NCBI RefSeq assembly: GCF_001625355.1
Contig: NZ_JSEE01000015.1
Span: 1-64,000 of the forward strand
Direction of reading: 5' to 3'
Source: Marinomonas sp. TW1
GTDB taxonomy: Bacteria > Pseudomonadota > Gammaproteobacteria > Pseudomonadales > Marinomonadaceae
DNA length: 64,000 bases
Shown: one piece after another, positions 16,509 to 28,373 of the stretch
How the letters are laid out: every line of letters begins with the position of its first letter
How positions within the stretch are numbered: the first letter of the stretch is position 1
Program-made: the position numbers and the translations under genes
The notes under the pieces: model-generated
What the model was told of the DNA's origin: nothing
Seen by the model: only the letters and a program-made list of their open reading frames with translations
The model's database searches: none

Positions 16509-17759
16509 ATGGATTTAAATACAGCGTGCATGAAAACCATCTCCATCATCTTAGCAGGTGGACGCGGTTCTAGATTAAAACAGTTAACGGATCAACGCTC
16601 TAAGCCAGCCGTGCCAATTGCTGGTAAGTATAAAATCATCGATTTCCCTCTGTCCAATTGCATCAATTCTGGTATGCGACGAATCGCGGTGTTGACTCAG
16701 TATCGATCGCACACATTGAATCAGCATGTTCAACGAGGCTGGAATTTCCTACGCTCGGACTTCAATGAATTTATTGAGTTGTGGCCCGCTCAACAACAAA
16801 CGGGAGGTGATTGGTATCGTGGTACGGCTGATGCGGTCTATCAAAATTTGGCCATGATTCGAGATTTAAAAAGTGAATACATATTGGTGTTGGCGGGAGA
16901 TCATGTTTACAAGCAGGATTACAGCTTGATGTTAAAAGAACACCTTGAAAGTGGTGCCGACGTGACGGTTTCTTGCATCGAAGTTCCGGTTGAGGAAGCG
17001 CATCAGTTTGGCATTATGCACGTTGATGAAAACGATAATATCATCGCGTTTGAAGAAAAACCCTCTCATCCTCCGACCATGGCAGGTAAGCCAGAAGTGT
17101 CCTTGGCGAGCATGGGGATTTATATTTTTAACACCAAGTTCCTGTCCGAAATTTTATGCTCTGATGCGCAAGATAAGGAATCTAGCCACGATTTTGGCAA
17201 AGATTTAATTCCCTATTTTGTTGGCCGAAGTCATATCAAAGCGCACCATTTTTCCAACAGTGTGGTGATGAACGAAAATTATCCACAAGATGCTTATTGG
17301 CGTGATGTGGGGACGTTAACGGCCTATTGGGAAGCCAATATGGACCTCACTAAGCTCGTGCCTGAGTTAGATTTATACGATGAAAATTGGCCAATTCGAA
17401 CGGCTCATTATCAACGTCCTGCTGCTAAGTTTAATTACAATTACGAAGAGCGCATTGGCACGGCTCTCAACTCCGTGGTGTCAGCGGGTTGTATTGTCTC
17501 TGGGTCGACCGTGGAGCAATCGATTCTATTCAATAACGTGCGAGTGAATTCCTATTCTCATGTCAATGAATGCGTCATTTTACCGAGATGTGACATAGGT
17601 CGTCATTGTCGCCTGAGCAAGGTGGTGGTGGATTCTGATTGTCAGATCCCTGAAGGTACTGTGATTGGCGAAGACCCACAACAAGATAGCGTGCGTTTTT
17701 ACCGAAACGAAGATGGCATTACCTTGGTGACGCAAGCCATGATAGAAGCATTAACCTGA
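16509..17759 (+). CDS. glgC: Glucose-1-phosphate adenylyltransferase GlgC
   Basis: The 416-residue enzyme makes ADP-glucose from glucose-1-phosphate and ATP. It has the nucleotide motif SIILAGGRGSRLKQLTDQRS, the substrate loop KPAVPIAGKYKIIDFPLSN, the catalytic region VLAGDHVYKQDY, and a C-terminal left-handed beta-helix (hexapeptide-like repeats from ~residue 290). AAAGGG lies 6 bases before ATG 16509; an earlier ATG at 16476 has no such site. It is usually regulated allosterically by glycolytic intermediates. Confidence 0.95.
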   Translation: MDLNTACMKTISIILAGGRGSRLKQLTDQRSKPAVPIAGKYKIIDFPLSNCINSGMRRIAVLTQYRSHTLNQHVQRGWNFLRSDFNEFIELWPAQQQTGGDWYRGTADAVYQNLAMIRDLKSEYILVLAGDHVYKQDYSLMLKEHLESGADVTVSCIEVPVEEAHQFGIMHVDENDNIIAFEEKPSHPPTMAGKPEVSLASMGIYIFNTKFLSEILCSDAQDKESSHDFGKDLIPYFVGRSHIKAHHFSNSVVMNENYPQDAYWRDVGTLTAYWEANMDLTKLVPELDLYDENWPIRTAHYQRPAAKFNYNYEERIGTALNSVVSAGCIVSGSTVEQSILFNNVRVNSYSHVNECVILPRCDIGRHCRLSKVVVDSDCQIPEGTVIGEDPQQDSVRFYRNEDGITLVTQAMIEALT

Positions 17760-17838
17760 AGAAAGCGCAATTAGTTGCCTTGGCTTGCTTGAAAAGTGGA
17801 AATTAGGGCGCATTAGTAGGGTTTAGCTTGCGTGTTTC

Positions 17839-17865
17839 GGTTATCCCCGTAACCTGTGGATAACC
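17839..17865. promoter_or_regulatory. Inverted repeat containing a DnaA-box-like sequence
   Basis: GGTTATCC and GGATAACC are perfect 8-base arms around an 11-base spacer. The right side contains TGTGGATAA, an exact complement of the DnaA box TTATCCACA. It lies in the 253-base gap between glgC and ribE, about 150 bases before ribE. One box does not make an origin. I saw no FMN riboswitch in this gap. Confidence 0.35.
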
Positions 17866-18012
17866 CTATTGGTGACTTAATGATAACTCATTGGAGGCCA
17901 GTATAAATCGTGCTTTGCGAAGGGGTGTTCAATTCTTCTTCAGTGCCGAAATTAAGTATGAATCTTGCGCAGTGTTGTTTCTTTTTTATGCTGACCAGAA
18001 GTAGGGGAGCTT

Positions 18013-18645
18013 ATGTTTACAGGTATTATTCAAGGCAAGGCAAGTGTTCAATCGGTTACTCAAGATGGTCGCAATAAACGTTTAGAAATCTTGTTCCCTG
18101 AAGGCGTGATGTTAAGTCAGCAGTTGGGGGCCAGTGTGGCCATTAATGGTGTCTGCCTAACGGTGGCGGAAATAGCGCATGATGTACTGACATTTGATGT
18201 CATTGATACGACACTTGCCTTGACCAATATTGGCTTATTGCAAGTCGGTGATACGGTGAATTTTGAACGTGCTGCTAGAATGGGCGATGAAATTGGTGGT
18301 CACGTTATGTCGGGCCATATCATGACGTCAGTGACGGTTTCTCGTATAGAGAAAATAGAGGAAAGTGTGCACATTCGTTTCGTCACGGATCGTCAGCAAG
18401 AAGTGGATGCGCGACGCTATTTGTTTGATAAGGGTTATGTGGGATTGAATGGCGCTAGCTTGACCATTAGTGACATAGGTGATGATTGGCTAGAAGTGTC
18501 TTTAATTCCAGAAACGTTGCGCTTAACGACGTTTTCGATCTTGTCCGTTGGTGACAAGGTGAATTTGGAGATTGATGCCCATACTCAAGCAACCGTGGAT
18601 ACGGTAGAGCGGGTATTAAAAGAGAAAGGCATTGTCCTGCCTTAA
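18013..18645 (+). CDS. ribE: Riboflavin synthase alpha subunit
   Basis: The 210-residue enzyme has two lumazine-binding repeats. The first begins MFTGIIQGKASV with INGVCLTV; the second begins around GGHVMSGHI with LNGASLTI. It dismutates two 6,7-dimethyl-8-ribityllumazine molecules to riboflavin. AGGGGAGCTT precedes the ATG. It stands apart from the other rib genes, none of which is in the window. The gene is also called ribC in some species. Confidence 0.95.
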   Translation: MFTGIIQGKASVQSVTQDGRNKRLEILFPEGVMLSQQLGASVAINGVCLTVAEIAHDVLTFDVIDTTLALTNIGLLQVGDTVNFERAARMGDEIGGHVMSGHIMTSVTVSRIEKIEESVHIRFVTDRQQEVDARRYLFDKGYVGLNGASLTISDIGDDWLEVSLIPETLRLTTFSILSVGDKVNLEIDAHTQATVDTVERVLKEKGIVLP

Positions 18646-18716
18646 GGAAGGCGTGAAATCAATGGAGTCCTAAGCGGAATTTCGGTAGAATGCTCGGCAA
18701 ATTCTAACCAGATAAT

Positions 18717-18796
18717 AGGTTGATAACTCGGCTTGATACGCTTAGCAAGAAAGTATCTTGTGGAAAACTGGCTATCTTGTGACGCCTTATCAACCT
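18717..18796. promoter_or_regulatory. Paired inverted repeats in the lepA upstream region
   Basis: AGGTTGATAA (18717-18726) and its exact complement TTATCAACCT (18787-18796) are 60 bases apart. Between them are a direct repeat TATCTTGTG (18754 and 18773) and a -35-like TTGATA. The pair could be looped operator half-sites or RNA pairing. No regulator is assigned. Confidence 0.3.
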
Positions 18797-18835
18797 GTGA
18801 TCATTTTAATATCGCTTTTATAGTGTGAGAAAATA

Positions 18836-20641
18836 GTGTCTTCAAACAACCTTAAGCACATACGAAATTTCAGCATCATCGCCCACATTGACCATGGTAA
18901 ATCCACTTTGGCGGATCGTTTTATTCAAGCCTGCGAAGGTTTGAGTGAACGTGAAATGTCTGCTCAAGTACTTGATTCAATGGACATCGAACGTGAGCGT
19001 GGCATTACCATCAAGGCACAAAGTGTGACTTTGGACTACCAAGCAAAAGACGGTGAAACCTATCAGTTAAATTTCATTGATACCCCAGGACACGTAGACT
19101 TCTCGTATGAAGTGTCTCGTTCACTGGCGGCTTGTGAAGGGGCTTTGCTGGTGGTCGATGCGGCACAAGGTGTAGAAGCACAGTCTGTTGCCAATTGTTA
19201 TACCGCGATTGAACAAGGCCTTGAGGTCATGCCGGTTTTAAACAAAATTGACTTGCCTCAAGCTGAACCCGAGCGAGTCAGTGCTGAGATTGAAGAAATT
19301 ATCGGCATTGATGCGATGGACGCGGTGACCTGCTCGGCGAAGACTGGGATGGGGGTTGAAGACGTGTTAGAGCGTTTGGTGGCCACGGTACCCGCGCCAG
19401 AAGGTGATACGGCAGCACCATTGCAAGCTCTCATCATTGACTCATGGTTTGATAACTACCTAGGCGTTGTGTCTCTGGTTCGAATCAAACAGGGGACTTT
19501 GCGTAAGAAAGACAAGATTTTCATTAAATCCACCAAACAAGCACACCCAGTGGACATGGCGGGTATTTTCACACCAAAACGTAAAGAAACCGGTGTCTTG
19601 AAAGCCGGTGAAGTAGGTTATGTTGTGGCGGGTATTAAAGACATTCATGGTGCGCCAGTGGGTGACACCATCACTCATGCCACTACCCCAGATGTAGAGC
19701 AGTTGTCAGGTTTCCAAAAAGTGAAACCTCAGGTCTACGCTGGTCTGTTCCCTGTCAGCTCAGATGATTATGAAGACTTTCGCGTTGCCTTAGGCAAGTT
19801 GACATTGAATGATGCGTCCTTGTTCTACGAGCCAGAAAGCTCCGATGCATTGGGCTTTGGTTTCCGTTGTGGCTTCCTAGGCATGCTGCACATGGAAATC
19901 ATCCAAGAGCGTTTGGAACGAGAATACGACCTAGACTTGATTACTACCGCGCCAACAGTTGTGTACGAAATTGAGTTGAACAATGACGAAGTGGTGTATG
20001 TTGATAGCCCTTCTAAAATGCCAGACCCAGGTACGGTCAAAGAAATGCGCGAACCCATTGTGGAAGCGAATATACTGGTACCGCAAGAGTTTCTAGGCAA
20101 CGTCATTACGCTTTGTGTGGAAAAGCGTGGCGTACAAAAAGACATGCAATATGTTGGTCGTCAGGTGCAATTACGTTATGAGTTGCCGATGAACGAAGTG
20201 GTAATGGATTTCTTTGATAAATTGAAATCTTGCAGCCGTGGTTTTGCTTCCTTGGATTACAGTTTCTCGCATTTCAGTGCTGCGTCTTTGTGCCGCTTAG
20301 ACATCCTCATCAATGGTGAGCGTGTTGATGCTTTGGCTTTGATTATGCATAAGGATAACGTTCAATTTAAAGGACGTGCTTTGTGTGAAAAAATGAAAGA
20401 TCTCATTCCTCGTCAAATGTTTGATGTGGCGATTCAAGGGGCGGTTGGGGCAAAAGTGATTTCACGTACGACCGTTAAAGCCCTACGTAAAAATGTAACA
20501 GCCAAATGTTACGGTGGTGACGTGAGTCGTAAGAAGAAATTGTTACAGAAGCAGAAAGAAGGTAAGAAGCGCATGAAGCAGGTTGGTAATGTGGAAGTGC
20601 CACAATCTGCTTTCCTTGCGGTTTTGCAGCTGGACAGCTAA
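18836..20641 (+). CDS. lepA: Elongation factor 4 (LepA)
   Basis: The 601-residue translational GTPase rescues or back-translocates stalled ribosomes. It has P-loop [13 protein letters not shown], switch [13 protein letters not shown]3 DTPGHVDF and G4 NKID. Domain II and EF-G-like domains follow, with the LepA-specific C-terminal domain containing [19 protein letters not shown]. Its length is normal (~600). It starts with GTG. It heads a run of co-directional genes: lepB follows after 46 bases, then rnc, era, recO and acpS, as in most gammaproteobacteria. Confidence 0.97.
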   Translation: MSSNNLKHIRNFSIIAHIDHGKSTLADRFIQACEGLSEREMSAQVLDSMDIERERGITIKAQSVTLDYQAKDGETYQLNFIDTPGHVDFSYEVSRSLAACEGALLVVDAAQGVEAQSVANCYTAIEQGLEVMPVLNKIDLPQAEPERVSAEIEEIIGIDAMDAVTCSAKTGMGVEDVLERLVATVPAPEGDTAAPLQALIIDSWFDNYLGVVSLVRIKQGTLRKKDKIFIKSTKQAHPVDMAGIFTPKRKETGVLKAGEVGYVVAGIKDIHGAPVGDTITHATTPDVEQLSGFQKVKPQVYAGLFPVSSDDYEDFRVALGKLTLNDASLFYEPESSDALGFGFRCGFLGMLHMEIIQERLEREYDLDLITTAPTVVYEIELNNDEVVYVDSPSKMPDPGTVKEMREPIVEANILVPQEFLGNVITLCVEKRGVQKDMQYVGRQVQLRYELPMNEVVMDFFDKLKSCSRGFASLDYSFSHFSAASLCRLDILINGERVDALALIMHKDNVQFKGRALCEKMKDLIPRQMFDVAIQGAVGAKVISRTTVKALRKNVTAKCYGGDVSRKKKLLQKQKEGKKRMKQVGNVEVPQSAFLAVLQLDS

Positions 20642-20687
20642 TAAAAAACCAAATCGATGCGTGAGCATCTCGGTGGAGTAATGTTGT

Positions 20688-21512
20688 ATGGGTTTTGATT
20701 TTGAGTTGATACTGGCCGTTGCCTTTTTGGTTACTGGTGCTTTCTGGGTATATGATCGAATTGTGTTTGCGCCAAAGCGTAAACAGATTTTGTCTGGTAT
20801 GGATCAAGCGGCGCAAAAGGCCATAAGTAAAGAAGCCAAAGAACGTTTGGCTGATACGCCTAAGCTGGTATCTGAGGTCAAATCTTACTTTGTGATTATC
20901 GCGGTGATATTTGGCTTGCGCTCGTTTGTGGTTGAACCGTTTCAAATCCCATCAGGATCTATGTTACCGACGTTGCAGATCGGCGATTTCATTTTGGTGA
21001 ACAAGTTTGATTATGGCTTGCGCTTGCCTGTCACCAATACCACGTTAATCCCAACGTCTGAACCGAAGCGTGGCGATGTGGTGGTGTTTAAATATCCTTT
21101 GGATCCTAGTCTAAACTACATTAAGCGTTTGGTTGGTTTGCCTGGTGACAAGATCCGCTATCACGATAAGGTGTTAACGGTGAATGGTCAGCAGGTCAGT
21201 AAAGAGTTTTTGGCCGCTTTGCCTATTTCACTCAATCCGAATAGAGAGCCAGTCACTCTCTTTAAAGAAAATTTAGGTGGTGTAGAGCACGACATCTATA
21301 ATAGTAATCGTAACACGCCACATGAAGGTAATTGGGTTGTGCCGGAAGGTCATTATTTTGTGATGGGTGATAACCGCGATAACAGCGCAGATAGTCGCTT
21401 CTGGGGCTTTGTACCAGAAGAAAATATGAAGGGGCGTGCATTTTATGTGTGGCTTCATTGGGATGACTTTTTCAGTATCCCAAGTTTTAAAAATAACGGT
21501 TTGATTGAATAA
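20688..21512 (+). CDS. lepB: Signal peptidase I
   Basis: The 274-residue inner-membrane serine protease removes signal peptides from exported proteins. It has an N-terminal helix (~3-22) and a second one (~63-82), then the catalytic Ser91 in PSGSMLPTL and Lys146 in LNYIKRLVGLPGD. The box MGDNRDNSADSRFWG is near the C-terminus. The Ser/Lys dyad spacing matches E. coli LepB. It lies between lepA and rnc in the conserved order. Confidence 0.97.
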   Translation: MGFDFELILAVAFLVTGAFWVYDRIVFAPKRKQILSGMDQAAQKAISKEAKERLADTPKLVSEVKSYFVIIAVIFGLRSFVVEPFQIPSGSMLPTLQIGDFILVNKFDYGLRLPVTNTTLIPTSEPKRGDVVVFKYPLDPSLNYIKRLVGLPGDKIRYHDKVLTVNGQQVSKEFLAALPISLNPNREPVTLFKENLGGVEHDIYNSNRNTPHEGNWVVPEGHYFVMGDNRDNSADSRFWGFVPEENMKGRAFYVWLHWDDFFSIPSFKNNGLIE

Positions 21513-21527
21513 ATAATTGGAGACATT

Positions 21528-22211
21528 TTGAGTTCACTGTATCAGAAGTTGTGTCGGCGCATAGGCTATTTTTTTGCCGACCTTGGATTGCTTGAACTGG
21601 CGCTGACGCACCGCAGTTATGGCGGGAAAAACAATGAGCGTCTTGAGTTCTTGGGTGATTCGATTCTCAATTATGTGATAGCGGAAGACTTGTTTCATCG
21701 TTTTCCAAAAGCCAAGGAAGGAGAATTAAGTCGCTTACGTGCATCATTGGTTAAAGGGGATACGTTGGCTGAGTTAGCGCGTGAATTCCAGCTGGGCGAT
21801 TTTTTAAAGCTGGGCGCTGGCGAATTGAAAAGCGGTGGTTTTCGTCGCGATTCGATTTTAGCTGACAGCGTTGAAGGTATTATCGGCGCTATGTACTTAG
21901 ATGCTGGCATGGACGTTTGTCGTCAACATATTTTAGCTTGGTACAAAGATCGTTTAGACGCGACTTCCCTGAAAGTGGTGACGAAAGACGCCAAAACGCG
22001 TTTGCAAGAATACCTACAAGCCAGAAAACATGCTTTGCCTCAGTATGAAGTGGTCGATATTGTTGGCGAACCTCATGATCAAACGTTTCATGTGCATTGC
22101 CACATAGAACTGTGTAATGACTCTATTGAGGGGCGCGGCAATAGTCGCCGTATTGCTGAACAAAATGCAGCGGCAAAAGCTTTAGAAAAATTGGAAGAAG
22201 TGAATGTCTGA
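21528..22211 (+). CDS. rnc: Ribonuclease III
   Basis: The 227-residue double-strand RNA endonuclease processes rRNA precursors and many mRNAs. The RNase III signature [15 protein letters not shown] includes the metal-binding Glu and Asp, with a second acidic cluster at [15 protein letters not shown]-terminal dsRNA-binding domain (~155-225) follows. The start is TTG at 21528, supported by GGAG 6 bases upstream. It overlaps era by 8 bases. Confidence 0.96.
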   Translation: MSSLYQKLCRRIGYFFADLGLLELALTHRSYGGKNNERLEFLGDSILNYVIAEDLFHRFPKAKEGELSRLRASLVKGDTLAELAREFQLGDFLKLGAGELKSGGFRRDSILADSVEGIIGAMYLDAGMDVCRQHILAWYKDRLDATSLKVVTKDAKTRLQEYLQARKHALPQYEVVDIVGEPHDQTFHVHCHIELCNDSIEGRGNSRRIAEQNAAAKALEKLEEVNV

Positions 22212-23106
22212 TGTTGAAGTAACCCATTGTGGTTATATTGCCATAGTTGGCCGCCCGAATGTGGGCAAATCGACCCTGCTTAACCATATTCTAGGGCAAA
22301 AGCTTTCGATTACCTCTCGTAAGCCACAGACCACGCGGGATCAGATTCTTGGGGTGAAAACTGAGGGTCATATTCAGGCTATTTATGTAGACACTCCAGG
22401 ATTGCATTTGGGGGAAACTAAGGCCATTAACCGCATTATGAATCGCACCGCAACGGCGGCATTGAAAGATGTGGATTTGGTGTTGTTTGTGGTTGATGCG
22501 GATCGTTGGACGGAAGAAGATGAGTCTGTTTTACAAAAGGTGAAGTTTGCTTCTTGTCCTGTGGTCTTGGTCGTAAATAAGGTAGATCAACTGGATCAGA
22601 AAGAGGAACTGTTGCCTCGTTTGGCGAATTTGTCCGAACGCATGGACTTCGCACAAATTGTACCGATCTCGGCTCTGCGAAATAAGAATTTAGATCGTCT
22701 TGAGCGTTTGGTGGAAAGCTATATTCCAGAGGGAATGCAGTATTACCCAGAAGACCAAATCACCAACCGCAGCTCGCGTTTCTTGGCGGCTGAAATTGTA
22801 CGTGAAAAAATTACCCGTCAATTAGGTCAGGAAGTACCTTATGAAGTGGCGGTGCAAATTGAAGAGTTTGTTTATGAAGAAACCGCGATTCATATTAGTG
22901 CTTTGATCTTGGTTGAGCGCAATGGTCAAAAACGCATCATCATTGGTGATCGTGGCGAAAAAATTAAGCTTATTGGTAAGGAAGCTCGTATTGACATGGA
23001 AGACTTATTTCAACATAAAGTGATGTTGAATTTGTGGATTAAGGTGCGTTCAGGTTGGTCTGATGATGAGCGTGCTTTGGCAAGTCTGGGCTATCAGGAA
23101 GAGTAA
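22204..23106 (+). CDS. era: GTPase Era
   Basis: The 300-residue essential GTPase assists 30S maturation by binding the 3' end of 16S rRNA. It has G1 [13 protein letters not shown]3 DTPGLH, G4 NKVD, and a C-terminal KH domain with [19 protein letters not shown]. Its ATG lies inside the end of rnc, so the two genes are translationally coupled. Confidence 0.97.
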   Translation: MSDVEVTHCGYIAIVGRPNVGKSTLLNHILGQKLSITSRKPQTTRDQILGVKTEGHIQAIYVDTPGLHLGETKAINRIMNRTATAALKDVDLVLFVVDADRWTEEDESVLQKVKFASCPVVLVVNKVDQLDQKEELLPRLANLSERMDFAQIVPISALRNKNLDRLERLVESYIPEGMQYYPEDQITNRSSRFLAAEIVREKITRQLGQEVPYEVAVQIEEFVYEETAIHISALILVERNGQKRIIIGDRGEKIKLIGKEARIDMEDLFQHKVMLNLWIKVRSGWSDDERALASLGYQEE

Positions 23107-23111
23107 GTCGG

Positions 23112-23849
23112 ATGCGCGCTAATGGGTATGTCATTCATACTCGTCCGTTTCAGGACAATAAGGTGCTGGTTGACCTATTGACCGAAGAACAAGGTTTGAT
23201 GCGCGGTGTTTGGCGATTACCAAAAAAAGAGGCTCGGGTCTTACCTGGGCCTTTTTTGCGTTATGAGCTGGATTATGTGGGACGTAGTGACCTAAAGACG
23301 ATCAAAAGTTTGGAGTCTCTGTCTGCTCCGAGTTCATTGGATGGACTCAGTTTGTACGCGGCCTTGTATGTTCATGAATTGTTGGAGAAACTGTTACCAA
23401 CCAATTTACCTCTGCCCGATGTCTACGCCTTGTATCAATGGCTGATTGAAAGTTTGCATGCCGGTGCGCCCATTGCACCACTGTTAAGGCGTTTTGAGGT
23501 GGGGTTGTTTGCTGACTTGGGGTCAAGCATTAGTATGGGTGTAACGGGGCGTGGTGAGCCGTTGGACGCGAAGCAGATGTATCAGTTTCATGGTCAATTT
23601 GGTTTACGTCCTTATCATGGAGAGATATTGAAACAAGCGCCGATTCTCTTTGTCGAAGGGCAAGTGGCGTTGCAATATCACGCTGGTGCATGGCGTGATA
23701 AACAGGTTTTAAGCTTAGCAAAAGTGTTGCATCGGCATTGGTTAGATGGTTTGTTAAATGGTAAACCAGTGGTGTCTCGTGAGCTGCTGCCAGCCACCTC
23801 ATTCAATGGCGAGTTACATTTAGGTGTGCCAGTCTTTCGAGCCCAGTAA
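23112..23849 (+). CDS. recO: DNA repair protein RecO
   Basis: The 245-residue protein has an N-terminal OB fold (YVIHTRPFQDNKVLVDLLTE) and a helical C-terminal domain. It loads RecA onto SSB-coated gaps in the RecFOR pathway. It lacks the zinc-finger cysteines found in some bacterial homologues, as is usual for gammaproteobacterial RecO. It begins 5 bases after era. In many relatives pdxJ follows recO; here acpS does. Confidence 0.92.
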   Translation: MRANGYVIHTRPFQDNKVLVDLLTEEQGLMRGVWRLPKKEARVLPGPFLRYELDYVGRSDLKTIKSLESLSAPSSLDGLSLYAALYVHELLEKLLPTNLPLPDVYALYQWLIESLHAGAPIAPLLRRFEVGLFADLGSSISMGVTGRGEPLDAKQMYQFHGQFGLRPYHGEILKQAPILFVEGQVALQYHAGAWRDKQVLSLAKVLHRHWLDGLLNGKPVVSRELLPATSFNGELHLGVPVFRAQ

Positions 23850-23876
23850 GGGCGTTTTAACGATAAGGGTAGCGTT

Positions 23877-24240
23877 GTGATTTTAGGGGTTGGAACAGAT
23901 TTGGTTGAAATTGAACGTATTGCTGATTCTGTGGCGCGTTTGGGTGAGCGATTTGTCGATCGCATTCTAACCGCACAAGAGAAGCAACGTTGGCAGGCTA
24001 TTTCTCATCCTGATCAAGCCAATGCTTATGTGGCGAAACGCTTTGCCGCGAAAGAGGCCGCTGTGAAGGCTTTGGGAACAGGCATTGGTTCTGGGGTCAG
24101 CTTTCAGCACTTTACTGTTATTAACCTGCCTTCTGGTCAGCCTTATTTAGAGGTAGACAAGAACATCTCTGAACGTTTTGAGCACCCTGTGGTGTGGCAT
24201 TTAAGCTTAACGGATGAGCGAGCTTATGCGCAGGCCTTTG

Positions 24241-24260
<20 letters not shown>
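23877..24260 (+). CDS. acpS: Holo-[acyl-carrier-protein] synthase
   Basis: The 127-residue enzyme transfers 4'-phosphopantetheine from CoA to apo-ACP. It has the magnesium-binding motif GVGTDLVEIERI and the second signature KRFAAKEAAVKALGTGIG. The start is GTG at 23877 with AAGGGT 6 bases before it. It is the last gene of the lepA run and overlaps the convergent sensor kinase gene by 20 bases. Confidence 0.95.
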
Positions 24261-27018
<2,758 letters not shown>

Positions 27019-27039
27019 GAGGTCCTAATTTGTTATTGA

Positions 27040-27261
27040 CTAATAACAGGCAAAATTGTCCGTGTCTTGGCGTTTTTTACATTCTTCTTGATACTGCTGA
27101 CAGGCTTTTGTGTCGCCTTTTGTCGCGGAATCATAAAGGCACTGACGCCATTGGGTTCTCAGCTCTAAATTGCTTAAATCGGTGGTGATGCTTGCTTTTT
27201 TTTCACAGGCGCTGAGTAACATCACAAGAGTGAAAACCGCAAAAATATGTTTGTAGCCCAT
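27040..27261 (-). CDS. Small cysteine-rich lipoprotein upstream of barA
   Basis: The 73-residue protein has a lipoprotein signal peptide with lipobox LSAC (lipidated Cys19). The ~54-residue mature part contains four more cysteines (41, 54, 61, 72), enough for two disulfides. I do not recognise the family. The gene ends 21 bases before barA in the same direction, so the two are probably cotranscribed and the lipoprotein faces the same compartment as the BarA sensor domain. A role as an accessory to BarA signalling is inference only. Confidence 0.7.
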   Translation of the reverse strand: MGYKHIFAVFTLVMLLSACEKKASITTDLSNLELRTQWRQCLYDSATKGDTKACQQYQEECKKRQDTDNFACY

Positions 27262-27401
27262 GTGCTTACCTTATTATTGCGTGGTTGAAACTAAGTTTAT
27301 AACGCTTTCTTATTGTACTCTTGGTAGCAAGTGGTCTTAAATAGGCTCAATAATGCGTTAAGTGTCATTCTGTCCGTAATTAATGTCAATGAAGTTTTTA
27401 T

Positions 27402-28292
27402 ATGATCGAGTATCCAACTATCGAGTCTTTGATTGGGCAAACCCCTTTGGTGCGCCTACAAAGAATCAACCCAAATCCTAACAATACCATATTGTTAAAA
27501 CTGGAAGGGCAAAACCCTGCTGGTTCAGTAAAAGATCGTCCTGCTTTAAATATGATTTTGCAGGCTGAGCGTCGCGGTGAGATTAAACCGGGAGACAGTT
27601 TAATCGAAGCGACCAGTGGTAATACCGGCATTGCATTGGCGATGGCCGCGGCCATTAAAGGTTATAAAATGCACTTGATCATGCCTGATAACATGAGCCA
27701 AGAGCGTAAGTCTGCAATGGCCGCTTATGGGGCGGTTTTGCACTTGGTCAGTAAACAAGAAGGCATGGAAAGAGCAAGAGATTTGGCTCAAGAGATGCAG
27801 GACCAAGGCATTGGTAAAGTGCTCAATCAGTTTGCCAATCAAGATAATCCTAACGCCCATTATCTTTCAACTGGACCTGAGATCTGGCGGCAAACACAAG
27901 GTACGGTCACGCACTTTGTCAGTTCGATGGGCACCACAGGGACGATCATGGGCGTCTCGCAGTATTTGAAAGAACAGAATGAGCAGATTCAGATCATAGG
28001 ATTGCAGCCACAAGATGGTGCTAGTATTCCGGGGATACGACGCTGGCCAAAAGAGTATCTACCGTCTATTTTTGATGATACGCGAGTCGATACTGTGATG
28101 GATGTGTCTCAGCAGGATGCGGAACAAACCATGCGTCGCCTTGCGAAAGAGGAAGGTATTTTTTGTGGCGTGTCATCGGGCGGTTCCGTCGCCATGGCCA
28201 TGGCATTATCTGAGCAGTTAAATGATGCTGTGATTGTGGCCATCGTGTGTGATCGTGGTGACCGATATTTGTCGACCGGCGTGTTTGATTAA
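27402..28292 (+). CDS. cysM: Cysteine synthase B
   Basis: The 296-residue PLP enzyme makes cysteine (or S-sulfocysteine) from O-acetylserine. It has the PLP-lysine motif NPAGSVKDRPAL, the substrate loop EATSGNTGIALAM, and the phosphate-binding glycine loop SSMGTTGTIMGV. The shorter length and the GLQPQDGASIPGIRRW region fit CysM rather than CysK. It is divergent from the lipoprotein-barA pair across 140 bases; the gap shows no clear hairpin. Confidence 0.95.
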   Translation: MIEYPTIESLIGQTPLVRLQRINPNPNNTILLKLEGQNPAGSVKDRPALNMILQAERRGEIKPGDSLIEATSGNTGIALAMAAAIKGYKMHLIMPDNMSQERKSAMAAYGAVLHLVSKQEGMERARDLAQEMQDQGIGKVLNQFANQDNPNAHYLSTGPEIWRQTQGTVTHFVSSMGTTGTIMGVSQYLKEQNEQIQIIGLQPQDGASIPGIRRWPKEYLPSIFDDTRVDTVMDVSQQDAEQTMRRLAKEEGIFCGVSSGGSVAMAMALSEQLNDAVIVAIVCDRGDRYLSTGVFD

Positions 28293-28373
28293 AAAAGTTG
28301 TCATGTTGATCTCTGCTCAGATGCGTTAGAATGCGGGCCAAATATTCATTTTATTGCCAATCGAGAACGTATC

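Noticed and set aside
17760..18012. FMN riboswitch before ribE
   Set aside because: I looked for the conserved RFN-type stem sequences and found none. The gap holds only the inverted repeat already listed.
20475..20945. 156-codon open frame on the - strand across the lepA-lepB junction
   Set aside because: It covers the ends of two well-supported genes and has no motif or upstream signals.
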